Below, in pieces: positions 12,701 through 22,899 of a stretch of DNA of 64,000 nucleotides. How positions within the stretch are numbered: the stretch's first letter is position 1; every line of letters begins with the position of its first letter. Made by a program: the position numbers and the translations under genes. The notes beneath the pieces are model-generated. The model had not been told where the DNA came from, did not search any database, and saw only the letters and a program-made list of their open reading frames with translations. Origin of the DNA: Pteria penguin (taxonomy: Eukaryota; Mollusca; Bivalvia; Pterioida; Pteriidae); NCBI GenBank assembly GCA_035048485.1, contig CM068580.1:57427983-57491982 (forward strand), in the 5' to 3' direction.

Positions 12701-15700
12701 TCCCTCTAACACTTGGTTTGTATTATACCCTAAGTTACAAAGACACCATGGGCATACACTATAGTCTCTAACACTGGGTTACACACCATAATATTAAATA
12801 CTAAGGCACTACTGATAGACACTATACCCTCCAACATTGGGTTTACATAATACCCTCAAGTTACAAAGATACTATGGGCATACACTATAGTCTCTGACAC
12901 TCTATAACATTAAAACACTGATGTCACACTAGGTGGACAATCTAACACTAGAGCAAATGCCATATCCACTAATACTGATATAGACACCATACTCGTTATT
13001 ATCTTTAACATTTGGAAGCCTGTGTGACTCTAGTGGATGAGGTGCTCTGCTCTTGACTGGGAGGTCCCGGGTTCCACTCCCGCCATGGGTACACCGGTGT
13101 TCAGTCTCGAATGGGACAGTGAAAACTGAGGTACCGTGCAACGGTAGGCATGGCACGTAAAAGATCCCTCATTGCTTCTGGTGTGTCGTTGCAAAGATAT
13201 ACATTTCTATGCAATGCATTAGGCAGATGCAGTCACCATATACATGAAATAATCGTGGAGTGACGTAAAACAGTATTTAATCAGTCAATCAATCAATCAA
13301 TCTTTCACATTCTGAATTTACCATTCTGATTTTGTTGGAATTTATGGAATTGATTCCATACTCTGTAACACCAATAAATGTTAAATCTCGAGGTGGGCGC
13401 CCGTAAACCGGTCAACCACACCAGTTGAATGACGTTTGTTACTTCAGTTGTCCGTCCTAAGTCGGTATCGTAACCGCAGCACAATCGAATATTTTTGTAA
13501 TGCTCTTTTTCAGTGTATATTCTATTATTATCACCTTTTGTGTGCATGTCCTTGGTGATTTTTATCATACAGCTTTGTCAGATGTCTTCGGTTTTCTCTT
13601 TCATTTCTTACACTAGACTGACCTTGGAGCTTCAAGACACATAAAAATTATCAATTTTTTTTCCATTTTCTTTAAATTTCAAAACTTTTTTTTTGTCTCC
13701 ATACAGAGCGTCAAATTATAGCTGTATCTTTAAAATCTTTACCTCACCGTTGTACATATTAATAAGTTTATAAATATAGAGTGTGATGCTGGGAAATTCA
13801 TCATCATTTTATCCCATGCCTCACTGGTGTAAAACAGTAAATGTTCAGAATGTAAAACGTTTCTGGTACTTGATGGTTTGCATTATGATATACATTGCTT
13901 TGAGTAAATTTACTACAGGGAAACATTAAAATGCAAAGAACTTTTGCGGGATCAAAAGGAGGAATATTAACCTTAATCAGTAAAGGAATATCCCGTTTCG
14001 GTCGTGTAGTACACGAAAGAAGTTGGAAATAATGATGCTTTGTTTGCTGTCCCGAGAAGTGAAAATGTGTCGACTCAATACCATATCATAATGTACATCT
14101 TTTAAAGACTTTCTTTGCCGTTAAGTTTGAGAAGGGCACGACCATGCAATTACGTTGACCTCTAGCCTTTACTTTCCGCAGGGATTTTGATGAAAATGAC
14201 GAGTTTTTTTTTATAAAGATCCTTTGTTGGTATGATTTCAGTAATAATAAATAAATAAATAATAATAGTGAATAAAAAATGTTTTCAACTCTATCCAATA
14301 TGGATCTTTAAATGAGATTTTTTTTCTGAGAGAAACGATTTATATAACATCCTTGGTTTGGAAATTTCTATTAACTTTATGTCATTTCTATGGTTGCCAT
14401 TGAGTGGTTTATATGGTTTTTATCGCAGTCGCTAAGTAGAAGCTCGAACTAGACGAGCATTGTTTATGCCACTGCTCTCATCTCTGACGTTCACGCCCAA
14501 TGAAATATAGACACTTTTCCGTAGCCAGGCAGCTTAAACAGAATTTTGCTTTGTAACTGAAGAAACCAAAAAAAAAAAAAAAAGGAGATGTAAAATCAGC
14601 GGCGAAGGCCTTAATTACATGTATCAAAACCACTGAAGTTCAAACGCGATTCCTTGTCACTTTGGGACATAAATTGGTTTAATATTAATATTTATGAGTG
14701 AAAAAAAAATGACTAAGCATTCAATCACGGATGAAATGAGAAAGCACGTACATTGCCCATGTGATTTGCAGCTCTGCTACATTATATAGATATACATGTA
14801 TGTAGATAAACTCCAAATCTTGACCAGATCGCTGGCACACTCGTTTTGGATAATAACAGTGCATTTGTAGGCCGCTATGCTCTAAATTTTAGTATGATAC
14901 CTTGTTTTTTTCGCCACCGGTAAGCCGGTAGCTACAGATTCAGACCTGGAGTAAATTTTACTGAAGGTCGTAAGTCCAAACAGAGGTATACGTAAACTTT
15001 GCGTCTAAATTTACGTGTACGTCAGTTGAATTTTTCTGGAAATCTATGTTCATACGTAATTACATTGGTAAACGTTGTAAAAGATGTACATCACCTTTGG
15101 AACTCTTTTGGGAGGAGACCGATATTTCTTAGCAAAGTTCATGTCTGTGTCTACGTTTGGGTTTACGACCTTTAGTTAAAACTCACGCAGATTGCTTAAA
15201 GCCTACGCCAAGGGTCCTGAAACGTGCGTTCAAGTTTTACATTGTCCTTAACTAGAAATTTTATTATGCCCACTAGAGTTCATCATGGATAGCTAAGAAT
15301 AATGATCAAAAGACCTTGATTTGGTACCGGTTTAACATTTGTTAACAACATGTAGTTGGATCTGAATCGTGTGTTTTGTTAATTTAAGTTCAGTGACAAG
15401 GAAATTTATAATAATCCCTTCAGAATATTGATAATAATGTGAAATCAATTAGATAAAATGGAAGTATTTCTAAGTATGTATATCATTTGACGTCAACTCC
15501 ATGTGCAGGTTTAAGCGTGACAAATTACCCTTATATCTTATTCATGATTTCTTCCACGTTTTGTTCCGCTGTATAATTTCTGTTCTTTGTCATGAAATAT
15601 TCAGAATTGTTTTTAACTTTAATTGGAAATCAATTTTACTCATACTTTTATCTTGTACATCAAGATTCGCACGACTGGCTTGTAGAATGAAATATTGATG

Positions 15701-17623
15701 GTAGATGTTTTAAATGGAATGTACTAGCATTACTGTAGATCTTACTTTTTGAAAAAGAGTTTTTGTGAACTATTTTATATCGAATTGACACTTAGCACTG
15801 TCGGCTTTGACCAACATCAAACAAACGGGTATCATTTGTATCAAGAAGCATGTGTGAAAACGATGCTTTTCTACAAAAATTGTGACCTTTTCATTTTTTA
15901 TTGAATTTTTCCTTACCTTCCTTAATTTTGGCGCTATAAACTTTGATATATATGTATGTCAAACATGAATGCGAGTAAAGTGTTGTTGATTAGTGATGAC
16001 ATTGATTAAAATGGCTGGACTATAATTTGTAATCAGTTTGCCTTTCTGATTGTCCATCCTGCAAAATTTGCAATGAGACGGATAAAGTTGTATCCGAACG
16101 CTTCTATTTGAAAATAAACATAAAGTTTAATTGTCTCGTTATGTACTGAACAATTTGAACGTACTATTTCCCGGAAGTAGCGATGAAGAAAGTAATCAAG
16201 GGAACTTTCAGCAATAGCTTGGGGAGGGGGTGTTTTTGTTTGTTTGTTTGTTTGGGGTTTTTTTTCTAAAAAGAATCCTGTGAAATTTTAAAACTGCATT
16301 TACATATTATTCAAAGCAATACTTTATCCCGATGAAAAGATAGGATAATCATGTACAAATCATGACCGAGACGTTAACCAACACCACTCATAATGAGAAG
16401 ATACGATAATCATGTACGAATCATGACCGAGACGTTAACCAACACCACTCATAATGAAAGGTTGCGAATGCAGCAGAACTATTCACTATATCGTATTATA
16501 GCACGATATGCGATTTGGTTTCAAAAATCACGAAAGTAGCACGAAGGCTAGCAATAAAGAAGGATAACACATTCATTATCTATAAGCTTCTTTTATCATT
16601 AGAGTGTAGAGCAGCGAGTGTCGCAATTATAAACGTCAAAGGGAGCAATATTCTACTCGAATGAAGTGTGACTTCCATCATCATGTTAGAATTCATTGAC
16701 ACACAAATCTTACGTCGACATTGGTGCCGCCATTTTGCAGATGATGTTAAATACATTGTAAAAGCACATACATATCTAACGAATACAGTTCACTTGAAAA
16801 CTTTCTGTCCTGAAAATGAGTGATTGTACGTCTTTCCTAATTTCGTATAACTGAGGTGCCCTTAGAATACATTATTTGTTATTACATCATGAAAATGATT
16901 CTGCAGTAATCTAATATAAAATAAAACAAGCCCATTTTCCCTGTGACGTTACGCCAAAATTATTTCACTTTTTTAAATGCTGACTTTATCTACCTGATAC
17001 ACTGCACAGAAATCGAACTATACTATGTAAGGGACCCACCGGAGGTATTGCAGGATCTTCTATAATGCGACGAAGTCTTGTTTTTCATTGTTTATCTAAA
17101 GAACAGGTCGCCGACGAGTCACAAATCGGAGTCGAACCCGAGGCCTCTTAGCCCTGAGCCAAGCACGCTACCAACTCTTAAACACGATTAGAAACGAGTG
17201 TTGTTCAAATAGTATGCATCTAGATAATGAAATAGATACTGTAATGGTATATCAACAAACTCCAGTTACCCTAGTTACCTCACAGCTATCGATGTCGCTT
17301 TTGCAGGTTATGTCATCCATAATTTGGTAGCGTCCTCAGTAATATTTTATTTTAAGTAGGTGTCGTGATATGCGAGGTCCGTGCTGAATATCTGCCATGA
17401 ATATGGTCGTATTGAATTACCGAGGATAAATTATGGTGGACGATTGCGTATTTCAGCATGATTCTAACTCTGTTGAGCATTGTTCTGGAATTTTTTTTTT
17501 ATGGTGAACTACCTGTTCGCTGTGATTTATTTTGAGTCTGACATTTTTATTTTACTTTTCAGCACAAAGGAAAATAATGGAGGCACGAAGGGAAAAAGAA
17601 AAAAGAACGAATCGAATGCTTAA
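635..17623 (+). CDS. AHI1: AHI1/jouberin, C-terminal half (14 exons, 5' part outside window)
   Basis: Seen: exons at 635-776, 4226-4373, 4865-4998, 5449-5589, 6097-6181, 6404-6530, 7482-7589, 8080-8212, 8399-8469, 8706-8771, 9459-9621, 10298-10368, 11865-11956 and 17563-17623. Phases agree at every junction and give 1542 nt, 513 residues plus TAA. Order: WD40 segments (about 1-188), low-complexity linker (189-385), SH3 (386-438, with ALYDY, a WW pair and FPANYV), acidic run then KKKRK, and a lysine-rich tail. Family knowledge: jouberin is a WD40-SH3 scaffold of the ciliary transition zone and basal body needed for cilium formation; human AHI1 loss causes Joubert syndrome. The segments [17 protein letters not shown] and GDQVAMYS closely match vertebrate AHI1 in the right order. 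Vertebrate jouberin is about 1200 residues, so roughly half is missing upstream. Odd: a GC donor after 8771 and a partial exon duplication at 9808-10325. Alternative: another WD40-SH3 protein, which I consider unlikely. Confidence 0.72.
777..4225 (+). other. AHI1 intron, 3.4 kb
   Basis: AT-rich intron with scattered low-complexity tracts. It holds a CTGTCTGTC-type repeat copy at about 3658-3905. I see no further exon in either strand. Confidence 0.7.
3658..3905 (+). repeat. Dispersed CTGTCTGT/GACC-type repeat, copy 1
   Basis: Begins with TCTGTCTGTCTG, then a segment with 'aacttatgaacagtaagaga', a ttgtgtccttgact motif and 'cttggggcatcaatttttcac'. The same architecture recurs at 4505, 10500, 19612 and, reversed, at 33877. 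Confidence 0.5.
4226..4373 (+). CDS. AHI1: AHI1 exon, WD40 segment 2
   Basis: Acceptor TATTTTCAG, donor AGT|GTAAGA. It completes the split glycine codon of the previous exon and leaves two nucleotides over. It encodes a linker with [12 protein letters not shown] and a blade with [16 protein letters not shown] and IIRLFDLRV, matching the human order in which the equivalent region follows the KINDLEH-type insert. The exon lies inside an open stretch that begins at 4168, but the first part of that stretch is intron. Confidence 0.92.
4505..4778 (+). repeat. Dispersed repeat with terminal hairpin, copy 2 (AHI1 intron)
   Basis: Starts with a palindromic end (ATGCCCC...GGGGCAT, 4505-4533), then TTTGTTTGTCTGTCTG, 'gctataacttttgaaccatg', a ttgacaatgacctt motif and a terminal 'tttcacaaacacagcttgt'. 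It fills most of the 491-bp intron. Confidence 0.6.
4865..4998 (+). CDS. AHI1: AHI1 exon, WD40 segment 3
   Basis: Acceptor GATTTTCAG, donor ACTG|GTCAGT. It encodes the most conserved jouberin stretch: [20 protein letters not shown] followed by a SGSED turn and YAWNTETG. Phase 2 in, phase 1 out. A second frame is also open here but has no similarity to anything and is a shadow. Confidence 0.95.
5449..5589 (+). CDS. AHI1: AHI1 exon, WD40 segment 4
   Basis: Acceptor TTTGATAG, donor CATA|GTATGT. It encodes [20 protein letters not shown] then [14 protein letters not shown] and QPILIYNY, which align closely with the last WD40 blade of vertebrate AHI1 (GEQVAMYSDL...[22 protein letters not shown]). 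Phase 1 in and out. Confidence 0.95.
6097..6181 (+). CDS. AHI1: AHI1 exon, linker
   Basis: Acceptor GATTTTCAG, donor CCAGG|GTGAGT. Reads [20 protein letters not shown] and continues to a proline-glycine end. It lies between the WD40 and SH3 domains, where jouberins are poorly conserved, so support comes from splice sites, phase and open frame. Confidence 0.8.
6404..6530 (+). CDS. AHI1: AHI1 exon, linker with helical segment
   Basis: Acceptor CCTTTTTAAG, donor ACA|GTAAGT. It encodes a serine/proline-rich start, then a charged and probably helical stretch ([20 protein letters not shown]). It ends in phase 0, so the next exons can be skipped or included as cassettes without a frame change. Confidence 0.82.
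6690..7340. repeat. Remnants of the dispersed repeat in an AHI1 intron
   Basis: A CTGTC-rich segment near 6725-6780 and a reversed end at about 7128 (ACTAGAGCTGTCCTAACAGG) matching the ends at 19880 and 33877. Both are eroded and the boundaries are approximate. Confidence 0.4.
7482..7589 (+). CDS. AHI1: AHI1 exon, linker (phase 0-0 cassette)
   Basis: Acceptor ATCTTAAG, donor TTG|GTAAAA. 36 codons beginning [14 protein letters not shown], rich in threonine, proline and serine. 108 nt and symmetric in phase, so it could be an alternative cassette. Confidence 0.75.
8080..8212 (+). CDS. AHI1: AHI1 exon, linker
   Basis: Acceptor TTTCTGTTAG, donor GAGG|GTATGT. Reads [17 protein letters not shown], a run of four glutamines, then [17 protein letters not shown]. 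Phase 0 in, phase 1 out. Confidence 0.78.
8399..8469 (+). CDS. AHI1: AHI1 exon, linker
   Basis: Acceptor TTCCTTTTAG, donor CAG|GTTGGT. Short serine/proline-rich segment containing [17 protein letters not shown]. Phase 1 in, phase 0 out. With the preceding exon it makes a 204-nt phase-neutral pair. Confidence 0.72.
8706..8771 (+). CDS. AHI1: AHI1 exon ending at a GC donor
   Basis: Acceptor TCTGTTTCAG. 22 codons starting [15 protein letters not shown] and ending in CAG, followed by GCAAGA rather than GT. No usable GT lies close enough to continue the frame sensibly. Ending at 8771 gives phase 0, which is what the SH3 exon requires. I therefore read it as a GC-AG intron (8772-9458). Confidence 0.72.
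8772..9458 (+). other. AHI1 GC-AG intron
   Basis: Starts with CAG|GCAAGA and ends CTTTACAG|GTGG. Both flanking exons are in phase 0. The interior is A-rich on the + strand (about 8995-9300) and holds no gene. Confidence 0.65.
9459..9621 (+). CDS. AHI1: AHI1 exon, SH3 domain
   Basis: Acceptor CTTTACAG, donor GAAG|GTCAGG. Encodes a nearly complete SH3 domain: [20 protein letters not shown], the distal-loop WW pair in [10 protein letters not shown], and [11 protein letters not shown]. The ALYDY motif, acidic RT loop, tryptophan and FPANYV ligand-binding positions are all present. It corresponds to the vertebrate jouberin SH3 ([20 protein letters not shown]). Confidence 0.96.
9808..10325 (+). 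repeat. Exact tandem duplication, 2 x 259 bp, with a partial exon
   Basis: 9808-10066 and 10067-10325 read as identical copies placed directly end to end. Each contains 231 bp of intron including the acceptor TATTTATAG and the first 28 nt of the acidic exon. The copies end in mid-exon, so the upstream one has an acceptor but no donor. If used, it would run on into a TGA after about 24 residues. Confidence 0.95.
10298..10368 (+). CDS. AHI1: AHI1 exon, acidic/basic stretch (functional copy)
   Basis: Acceptor TATTTATAG, donor AAG|GTAATA. Encodes [18 protein letters not shown] followed by TKKKRKK-like basic residues. Its first 28 nt and the preceding intron are duplicated just upstream (acceptor at 10037-10038), but only this copy keeps the donor. 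Phase 1 in, phase 0 out. Confidence 0.82.
10490..11005 (+). repeat. Dispersed repeat with internal tandem units (AHI1 intron)
   Basis: Three to four diverged units share 'ccttttgaaccgtaagag / ggattccta / ttgacctagtgtccttgaac'. Units start near 10600, 10745 and 10870. They belong to the same loose family as the copies at 4505 and 19612. Confidence 0.5.
11865..11956 (+). CDS. AHI1: AHI1 exon, acidic tail segment
   Basis: Acceptor TTATTTCCAG, donor CGTGG|GTAAGG. Reads [20 protein letters not shown] and an acidic EDDELLE stretch. Phase 0 in, two nucleotides over, completed by the terminal exon 5.6 kb downstream. Confidence 0.8.
12060..12985 (+). repeat. Degenerate minisatellite in AHI1 intron, ~62/125-bp units
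   Basis: Recurring 'acactgtgtttaatacc', 'gatagacactatnccctc' and 'gttacaaagacaccatgg'. GATAGAC recurs at 12564, 12689 and 12814, a 125-bp period that looks like a doubled unit of about 62 bp. The left part is more diverged (61-68 bp spacing). Confidence 0.7.
13013..13299 (+). repeat. SINE family A, full-length copy
   Basis: tRNA-like head with B-box-like GGGTTCCACTCCC, a body with ATGGGACAGTGAAAACTGAG and AAAGATCCCTCATTGC, and the 3' tail TGAAATAATCGTGGAGTGACG...AATCAATCAATCAATC. Flanks 13001-13012 and 13300-13311 match at 11 of 12 positions, consistent with a target-site duplication. Confidence 0.8.
16332..16453 (+). repeat. Direct repeat, 2 x 61 bp
   Basis: Two adjacent units share 'gataatcatgtac' and 'atgaccgagacgttaaccaa', ending CACTCATAATGA, at an offset of 61 bp with about four differences. 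Confidence 0.85.
16941..17188 (-). repeat. SINE family A, reversed, decayed copy
   Basis: Reading the - strand: tRNA-like head with GGGTTCGACTCC, 'agatcctgcaatacctcc', and a tail resembling TGAAATAATTTTGGCGTAACGTCAC. It lacks a clean target duplication. Confidence 0.65.
17563..17623 (+). CDS. AHI1: AHI1 terminal coding exon
   Basis: Acceptor TTACTTTTCAG. After completing the split glycine codon it reads [19 protein letters not shown] and stops at TAA (17621-17623). The lysine-rich C-terminus resembles the charged tails of other jouberins only in composition. The long preceding intron and the correct phase are the main support; an unseen intervening exon cannot be excluded. Confidence 0.75.
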
Positions 17624-18028
17624 CTTATGTAATTATGCATTATTGACTTGTGTATTTCACTTTTATGCCAAAAATGCATGTATACCAGCAGCTATATTTT
17701 GATTGACATGATGTTAGTTATTTGCCAATAGATAAAACTACAGTGCTTCATAATTTGAAAAACTATGTATCTGTATAAACTGAGCATTATACTCGATAGC
17801 CACCTGACATGATTGGTAAAATACCGGTATATCGATCAACATCGATGCACACCGAACGTGTACACACGCACCCGGATTTATATTTAGAAATGTGATGAAA
17901 AACATGTGCCAAATCAAACCAGTTTAATGTTTTATACAATTTGTAATTGATAATTAATTTGTTTGATTGCATCCATAATTGTATATATATACATACGCAC
18001 ACACACACATACATACATACATACATAT

Positions 18029-18122
<94 letters not shown>

Positions 18123-19490
18123 TACATGTATATGGGATATGACTAATTTTCCACGAAAAAAAGTATGATTTTTTTTATTAGTGGAAATTCGTTTATGCGT
18201 TTTAAACGATCTCTTATCCGTCCATTTTCCTCAACGTTTTAAGTAGTAATTTTAATAACTACTTTTGTCTTCTATCTCAGTTTAGAATCTCTTTATTCTA
18301 GCGATATGATAACTATATTGGTATAACATATATTTTATTGATGGTTGTATGTTTCGCAGGCTCTTTTCATTTCCTTTATTCGTTGATCACAATTGCTCTC
18401 CGTTGTTTTTATTGATCATTGGACATTCAAGTGATCATTTTGGGATAATATATTATTTAACACCTTGTCCGCGTTTCTTTCTCCGAAAAGTATCGATTTG
18501 TTTTCTTTTGTTAAATATCAATGAGATGTCAGTAAATCATGAAAAAGGGAGAATAAACACTATCTTCTCCCATTTTTTTTTTTGTGCCGATCTGTGTTTC
18601 ATTGTTCTTTTACTTTTCTATACAATAATGACTGTGGAGAAGGAAAATGAGTTCAGAATATCATTAGGGAAACAGGTCTTGATATTTTCCAGCATAAATG
18701 CATAATCTTTACCCTGCTTTAATGGAATGATTGATTTATGAATCGTTTACCGAGTTGATGTAATTAATACCGGAAATATGATACCGACATTGGATCCCTC
18801 TATTACACATCTAAAACAATTGATAGACCCTGGATTGTGATCCCTTCCCCAAAAGACTTAGCGATTGTGAAGATGACACCAGACGCCTTCTCTCTATGAT
18901 ATGTGCTACATACTTCTTTTGTTTATATCTATGAATTTTAATAAATGTGTAGGAATACCTTGAGATTTTGTTTAAAAAACTCACCATAATGTGGTTGTGC
19001 ATTATTGTTTTATTATATAACTTCCACTTTTATTACAGATCTGTATCCAATACATGATACTTAGATATGCAAATTGGAATCATAACACATATCATCATAT
19101 ATTTTATTGTTTCCATAGAAAAAATCTATGAAAATCTATTTTACATATCATATATGACTTTTCTTATGCATTGCAAAAAATCTTGTACTTACTTATATTA
19201 TAATATGCAAATTTGTTAAAAATAGGTTCGAAGGATCTTCAATGTTTTGTATACCGATAGATTATTTAGTTCTGTATGATATATTTAAATGTAGATAGAA
19301 CTGTAAATATTTTGCATAATGTATAGTGTATTATGTACATAATATTATTTATCTAAGTTATTGTATCTTCTAAACGTGCTATGCTTTTAATTTTAGTACT
19401 AGAAAATAATTTTCTACATGTATAAAGAAAATGATATTACACAACAATGACCATAGTTACTGAATAAAATGAGGTCTGAAAAATGTATTG
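17624..19490 (+). terminator. AHI1 3' UTR and candidate poly(A) region
   Basis: AT-rich non-coding DNA after the AHI1 stop. It contains a CA/TA microsatellite (17990-18118). The best canonical poly(A) signal with a T/GT-rich downstream element is AATAAA at 19463-19468. Earlier sites may be used, so the 3' end is uncertain. Confidence 0.35.
17985..18118 (+). repeat. CA / CATA / TA microsatellite
   Basis: (CA)n grading into (CATA)n, then about 40 TA units, in the AHI1 3' region. Open frames across it are artefacts. Confidence 0.97.
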
Positions 19491-19611
19491 TTCTTGTTTG
19501 AATAGAAATATGTAGTTACATGTCTATGTTACAATGTATGTACATTGTATTATATTTTTATAATGTATGGTTATGTGTTGCATGCACTATCATACTGTAA
19601 ATTCATATAAT

Positions 19612-19890
19612 TATACCCCCCGCAAACAAAGTTTGGGGGGTATATAGGAATCACCTTGTCTGTCCGTCTGTCTGTCCGTCCGTCTGCCCATCAACCTTTG
19701 TCCGGGGCATAACTTTTTTATTCTTATATTCATCATATGATGATCATACTTGGTACATTTGTTCCTTTGGAGATGCCGGTGTGTCATGACCCTGAACCAA
19801 GGTCGTGGGTCAAAGGTCAAGGTCACTATGACCTATTTTGAATTTTGGTGCCGCGGGGGTATTTGTCCCGTTAGGACAGTTCTAGTTTAC
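19612..19890 (+). repeat. Dispersed repeat, best-preserved copy, with C6/G6 terminal hairpin
   Basis: Begins TATACCCCCCGCAAAC-aaa-GTTTGGGGGGTATA, then TGTCCGTCTGTCTGTCCG, a middle with 'catgaccctgaaccaagg' and GGTCAAAGGTCAAGGTCAC, and the end GGACAGTTCTAGTTTA. The copy at 33877-34112 is the same element reversed. No transposase is encoded, so it is non-autonomous; the superfamily is not clear from its ends. Confidence 0.7.
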
Positions 19891-21900
19891 TTTATGTTGT
19901 GTGGCTTGCGGGTTGTTTTTATCAAGGTATGTCCATTGATGTTTATACAAATTCCACATTTTAACTCTTGAAAGAACTTTTTTGACAATATTTATTACAA
20001 ATCCTTAAGTAATAAGGTTGTTTAAACTGTGCCAATTGCTATGAATCTTTTCTTAATGCCATCCCTTGCAACTTCAGAATTTGTAGAATTCGAAATGTTT
20101 TCATTTGAGGGGAACATTTTGGAATATTTGATTAAAATGTGGGTCTTTTTTACTTTGTTGTCTATAAAGCAGTACAAATACCTTGTGACCAAAATTTGAT
20201 TACTGTGGACAGTAAATCCTTCCAAGAATTCATTCAGCATATAGCTTCATTATAACGCATTCATATAATGTCATGGTCTCTTATCTTTTCGTTGAATAGA
20301 CCAGTATTGTATATGATACATGGGACCGAATTCAATAGCTTACACAATACATTTTAGTTTTATTGAAAAACAGAAATTTACTGTGGATTATGATTTTATT
20401 GTAAAATGACAATCAAGCAGGTTTGTATGGTCGTTAATGCCATCAATATTTCACAAGATACGCTAAAACACGCAGTATAGAATAGCGCATTGACCAACCC
20501 TTTCATGAATTAGTGATCAGATTTTATACATTGTGAACATCCGTTTAAAATCGATCCACTTCTCATTGTGGTATTGGATAGAATATTTGTACAATGAAAT
20601 CTATATTTTCATTTTCTGTTGAACAATATAAGCCTTTTGTTTAGGATTCAAGTTTCAACAGATAAACTCAGGCGCCTGTATTAATTGCTAATTAGCAACC
20701 ATGCGCTCGTCGGTAGCACATACCTGGGATTAAATCGATAATTTATAACACTGTATGTGGCGGAATTTGATTGGTTAATTTGATCGTCTGCAACATTTAA
20801 ATAATCTTTAGAGAAACACTGCACAATAACTAGATCGATATCTATTACTAATTTTGAATGCGCCTTTTACGGATGACGGATTTCAATTAGGAATTTCCTT
20901 TCAAGTTATTTTCACATGGTGAGTGGTCTTCCGTATGGTTAAAAAGTATCCCTGGTCGACTGCGAGCTATGTTTCTGCTTTCACACCTTAAATAATGCCA
21001 AGTGTGACCTCGGTTCCGATTGTATACACGATACGCATGTACATATTACTGTGCTTATAGTGCGTCTCGAAAATTTTCATGGAACACATGGCGTGTATTA
21101 AGTTATTCTATAAAGGATAAACAGGCAAAAAGTCTCCGATATTTATGACATTGAAACGTTTTATCACGTTATTTTCTGTTTCAAATGGGCGTTAATTATT
21201 CCCCAAAGTATTTCTATGGGAAAGTTTCGTCTTCAGTTATTTGCATCAAACGTGCAGCTTGTATTGTACAATGTCATAAGAAATTTGAAAAACCAGAATA
21301 GATGCTTTTGTAAACTCATGTTCCAGTGCTGACAGTGTAGTACATAGTAGAAAGAACAATTATACAGTCTAACCTAAACTAAACACTTTAATACAGGTCT
21401 TGATGAATATAACAATGATGAATATCTTAATTTTTCAATGGAGACACTAGGTGGAAAAATTTACCGACAGTTGTGTATATTGTCCGTAAAAGTCAGAAAT
21501 TAAAGTTGCAAAATTACGCACTAAAATCGGAACAAGATGTCCGTTTAAAGAAATTATCTTTTTGGCTGAAGAAAAAAAAATTGAATGTTTTCCGTTACTC
21601 GTATAAAGGAAAATGAATTCATTCAAAATGTCAACCAATCGTATTGCGTAACTCTAACACAAGATTCATTAACAAAAATAATGTCTTTTTAAATACTATT
21701 CACATACAGTCCGTGGGTGAATCGATCGTACAAATTGGGATTGACTTTCATGATGTTTGAACATTATTTTAATTGTCGAAATAAATAGCATTGCAGTTAA
21801 TTCAAAAGTTTCTACAAATATCACACGAATAAAACATGTACTTCCAAGATCCGGGTACTAATTCAAATCCGTCTATGAACACACCATATCACATATATGT
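19891..21900. other. Intergenic, no gene seen
   Basis: AT-rich DNA without recognisable exons, repeats or RNA genes; short open frames only. Confidence 0.55.
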
Positions 21901-21904
21901 CTGA

Positions 21905-22840
21905 ATGGGCGCGGCGAAATGGCTAAGAATAGGAAGGTCTTATGTTCGAGTCGGCTTTTCCGTCGTATGAGGCATGAGCTTTTCAATAAGGGAACTCTCA
22001 CTTCTGATGTCAGGTGCCAACATAATATGAGTGAAGTAACTATTATGACGTGACCTTAAACAATTACCAATCACATATATAGCTGACGTATAAATGATAT
22101 TGGCACATTAGGAACTCTACGTTTTTAAACTGTGTCTCTGTTTCGAGGAAGTGCCCAATGGCCATGGATGTGGACTAGCATGGTGCCTGAGGCTTTTCGA
22201 ATGTAGCAAACCTTGCTTTTGCGTACTGTGCTAACATGTGGTCATGTATAACGAAGTCATTATCATGTTTGTTCTATCGATATAGATTAAAAGTATTGTT
22301 TTGCCATATGCATCATTAGTAAAAGTGCACTTGTTTATTTTACAGCTGCATGTATATGCACGCTACATATTGTAGAGTTGCATGTTGTCGGCATTGATAT
22401 CGATGAACAAATCACAAATGTATGCTTGTATAAAATAAGAGAACATGTAGACGTGAAGGTTTGTAAACATTGCGGGTTGATCACGTGGATGCTCTAGATT
22501 TCTAATGTGGCAATCCGGGTAAGATTCCGGTTGCCCGTTGGGATTTTTGTAGGGTGATTTATAATCCGTCTACCCATTTGGTTAGTCGAGAAAGTATAAA
22601 TTAAGGCTAATTGTCATGTTATATGTTGGTACGTGCACGATCCCTCGTTGTTTAGGGCGAGTCCGATGCATTGGAACAAATTGAGGCAATGCGCCAAGAA
22701 AAAAACTCCTCCAATTTAGCCTAATAAAACATCATAACGTGGCAGAGTGGTTAGTGTATAATATCGAAAAGTCCTGGGTCACGCCGACCATTGCCGGGGT
22801 CATACGTTTCCTGAAATTCACGTGCCAGGGACCAGTCTTG
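21905..22840 (+). repeat. Decayed tRNA-SINE fragments
   Basis: At least three eroded heads or bodies: 21905-22075 (TCTTATGTTCGAGTCGGC), 22495-22700 (body with 'gcacgatccctcgttg' and 'gatgcattggaacaaattg') and 22738-22835 (GGCAGAGTGGTTAGTG...). They resemble SINE family A and other tRNA-derived repeats. Boundaries are approximate. Confidence 0.45.
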
Positions 22841-22899
22841 TGTCAAACATCCCTAGTTGCCAAAAATTGCGACGATGTAAATAAAAAATAACAAACAAG

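Larger units (their letters stand above)
13312..17562 (+). other. Remaining AHI1 intron
   Basis: Part of the 5.6-kb last intron. It holds a 2 x 61-bp direct repeat (16332-16453), a reversed SINE A (16941-17188) and low-complexity tracts. I see no exon-like open frame with flanking splice sites. Confidence 0.6.
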
